Positions 6,739 through 7,663 of a DNA stretch of 7,663 nucleotides are shown here, piece by piece. Position numbers and translations under genes: made by a program. Position 1 is the first letter of the stretch, and each line of letters begins with the position of its first letter. The notes under the pieces are model-generated. The model made no database searches. It saw only the letters and a program-made list of their open reading frames with translations, and was not told the origin of the DNA. This DNA is from Clostridiales bacterium (GTDB lineage Bacteria; Bacillota; Clostridia; Tissierellales; Dethiosulfatibacteraceae). The stretch covers positions 1 through 7,663 of the forward strand of contig DMAP01000311.1 in NCBI GenBank assembly GCA_003446975.1. Reading direction: 5' to 3'.

Positions 6739-7398
6739 TCATTCCTCAACTTCATATCGTAAATATACTTTTTTCCCATCTAATCTGAAGAAAGCCGGAC
6801 ACTTATCGTTGTCACATATTCTAATTTGATCCCATAGGTATTCTAATGTTTGCCTTCGGTCTATTTCGGAATCCTCTGGTGTCCGCTTCAAGCTATATGT
6901 TGTTTTCCCTGACTGCTTACGGAGAACCATATAACCATCAAGTAATTCATCTAAAATAATGTTGAAGCATTCCTGAATACCAATTTCTCGTTTTTTTTCA
7001 AGAATTCTTAATGTATCAAGTTCTTCTATTTGTATATTATGTTGATAAAGATAATCACCTGCATCCATGAATTCATTAACTTTTAATGCAGTGATGCAGA
7101 GATTATCTTTTTTATTCAATACTGTCCATTGTATTGGCGCAGATCCTCTTCCTTCTGGCAGAGGTGTTTCGTGGAAAAAAATGCAACCATATTTAGGTTT
7201 TTTAATAATTTCGTTCTCAATAATACTATACATACCACTTCCAAATATTATGTCGTATGTACTATCTATTTCATCGTATGATTCGAGTTCGACAAATTCG
7301 ATTTCTTTTGCCATCATAACACTGCTCAATATTTTTTTCCTTGTCCCTATCAATCCTATTTTAAAATTTTTAAATTTTTTTTCAAACTTTATAATCAT
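6739..7398 (-). CDS. Formyltransferase-fold protein, probable sugar N-formyltransferase
   Basis: 219 aa. The central segment matches the methionyl-tRNA formyltransferase catalytic domain: HETPLPEGRGSAPIQW at 76-91 corresponds to the HxSLLPxxRGAAPI block, and MDAGDYLY at 111-118 corresponds to LDTGDMLY. Against the E. coli Fmt catalytic triad (N106, H108, D144), H76 and D112 are kept but the Asn position is F74. The N-terminal nucleotide-like fold is short, and the C-terminus (RTPEDSEIDRR near 172-182, then FFRLDGKKVYLRYE) resembles the sugar-formyltransferase branch rather than full Fmt, which is about 315 aa. The expected reaction is transfer of formyl from N10-formyltetrahydrofolate to the amino group of a nucleotide sugar. 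The aminotransferase 24 bases upstream would supply the amine. The gene is strikingly AT-rich compared with the genes between 3086 and 6188. A true tRNA formyltransferase role is unlikely given the length and setting. Confidence 0.85.
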   Translation of the reverse strand: MIIKFEKKFKNFKIGLIGTRKKILSSVMMAKEIEFVELESYDEIDSTYDIIFGSGMYSIIENEIIKKPKYGCIFFHETPLPEGRGSAPIQWTVLNKKDNLCITALKVNEFMDAGDYLYQHNIQIEELDTLRILEKKREIGIQECFNIILDELLDGYMVLRKQSGKTTYSLKRTPEDSEIDRRQTLEYLWDQIRICDNDKCPAFFRLDGKKVYLRYEVEE

Positions 7399-7422
7399 GT
7401 TTCATGTCCGATGGTATTTTAA

Positions 7423-7663
7423 TTATTGATATTTTTTAATATAATCTATAATCATAATTAATTCTTCACTACTTAATTCAGGAAACATTGGCAACGAAAT
7501 GCAATGTTCAGCCAAATACTCTGCATTTGGTAAATCTCCTTTTTTATATCCCAAATGACTGTATGCTCTCTGAAGATGACAAGGTATTGGGTAATGCAAA
7601 CCACAGAGTATTTTCCTCTCCTGCAAATACTTCATAACACGATCTCTATCATCAACAGTAACG
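7423..7663 (-). CDS. DegT-family aminotransferase, C-terminal end only
   Basis: The 5' part lies beyond the window edge; 79 codons and a TAA stop are present, and the frame is open from 7662. GLHYPIPCHLQRAY, GYKKGDLPNAE and ISLPMFPELSSEE are the C-terminal signature of DegT/DnrJ/EryC1/StrS sugar aminotransferases. The HYPIPxHLQ form is common in the branch containing the 3-aminotransferases QdtB/FdtB and WbpE. The PLP lysine lies outside the window. Its close spacing to the formyltransferase suggests they act in sequence, giving an N-formylamino sugar such as a 3-formamido-3,6-dideoxyhexose (inference). It differs from the second DegT protein in this window, which has a Cys-rich C-terminal part, so two separate amino-sugar steps are likely. 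Confidence 0.9.
   Translation of the reverse strand, partial: VTVDDRDRVMKYLQERKILCGLHYPIPCHLQRAYSHLGYKKGDLPNAEYLAEHCISLPMFPELSSEELIMIIDYIKKYQ

Overview
The window looks like part of a surface-polysaccharide (O-antigen or exopolysaccharide type) biosynthesis and tailoring locus from a bacterium. It encodes sugar-nucleotide enzymes (two DegT-family aminotransferases, two SDR-family epimerase/dehydratases, one N-formyltransferase), a membrane-anchored family 2 glycosyltransferase, a polytopic membrane protein resembling a GT-C glycosyltransferase, and a radical-SAM enzyme with a cobalamin-binding-type N-terminus. All supported genes read on the minus strand, so transcription runs from high to low coordinates. 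The content fits a Gram-negative, possibly anaerobic bacterium, because B12-type radical-SAM enzymes are frequent there. I cannot assign a genus.

Layout in transcription order. (1) 7663-6739, very AT-rich: the last 79 codons of a DegT/DnrJ/EryC1/StrS aminotransferase, then a sugar N-formyltransferase-like protein. Such pairs make N-formylated amino sugars. (2) 6691-6226: a broken SDR gene. Its Rossmann N-terminus is in one frame and its middle in another, and everything after the active-site region is missing. (3) 6188-3086, higher in G+C: an intact SDR epimerase, a second DegT aminotransferase and a GtrB/ArnC-type glycosyltransferase. The three are joined by two ATGA stop/start overlaps, and only the first has a strong ribosome binding site at normal spacing, so they look like one translationally coupled unit. 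(4) 3016-1, AT-richer again: the radical-SAM protein, then, 2 bases on, a polytopic membrane protein that runs out of the window.

A plausible joint role (inference) is as follows. The SDR and aminotransferases make amino-sugar nucleotides, and the formyltransferase N-formylates one of them. The family 2 enzyme loads a sugar onto a polyprenyl phosphate, and a GT-C-like enzyme could use such a lipid-linked sugar outside the membrane. The radical-SAM protein would add an unusual modification such as C-methylation. The changes in base composition and the dead SDR next to an intact one suggest the locus was assembled by recombination. No RNA genes, insertion sequences, CRISPR arrays or clear terminators were seen, and no plus-strand gene is supported.
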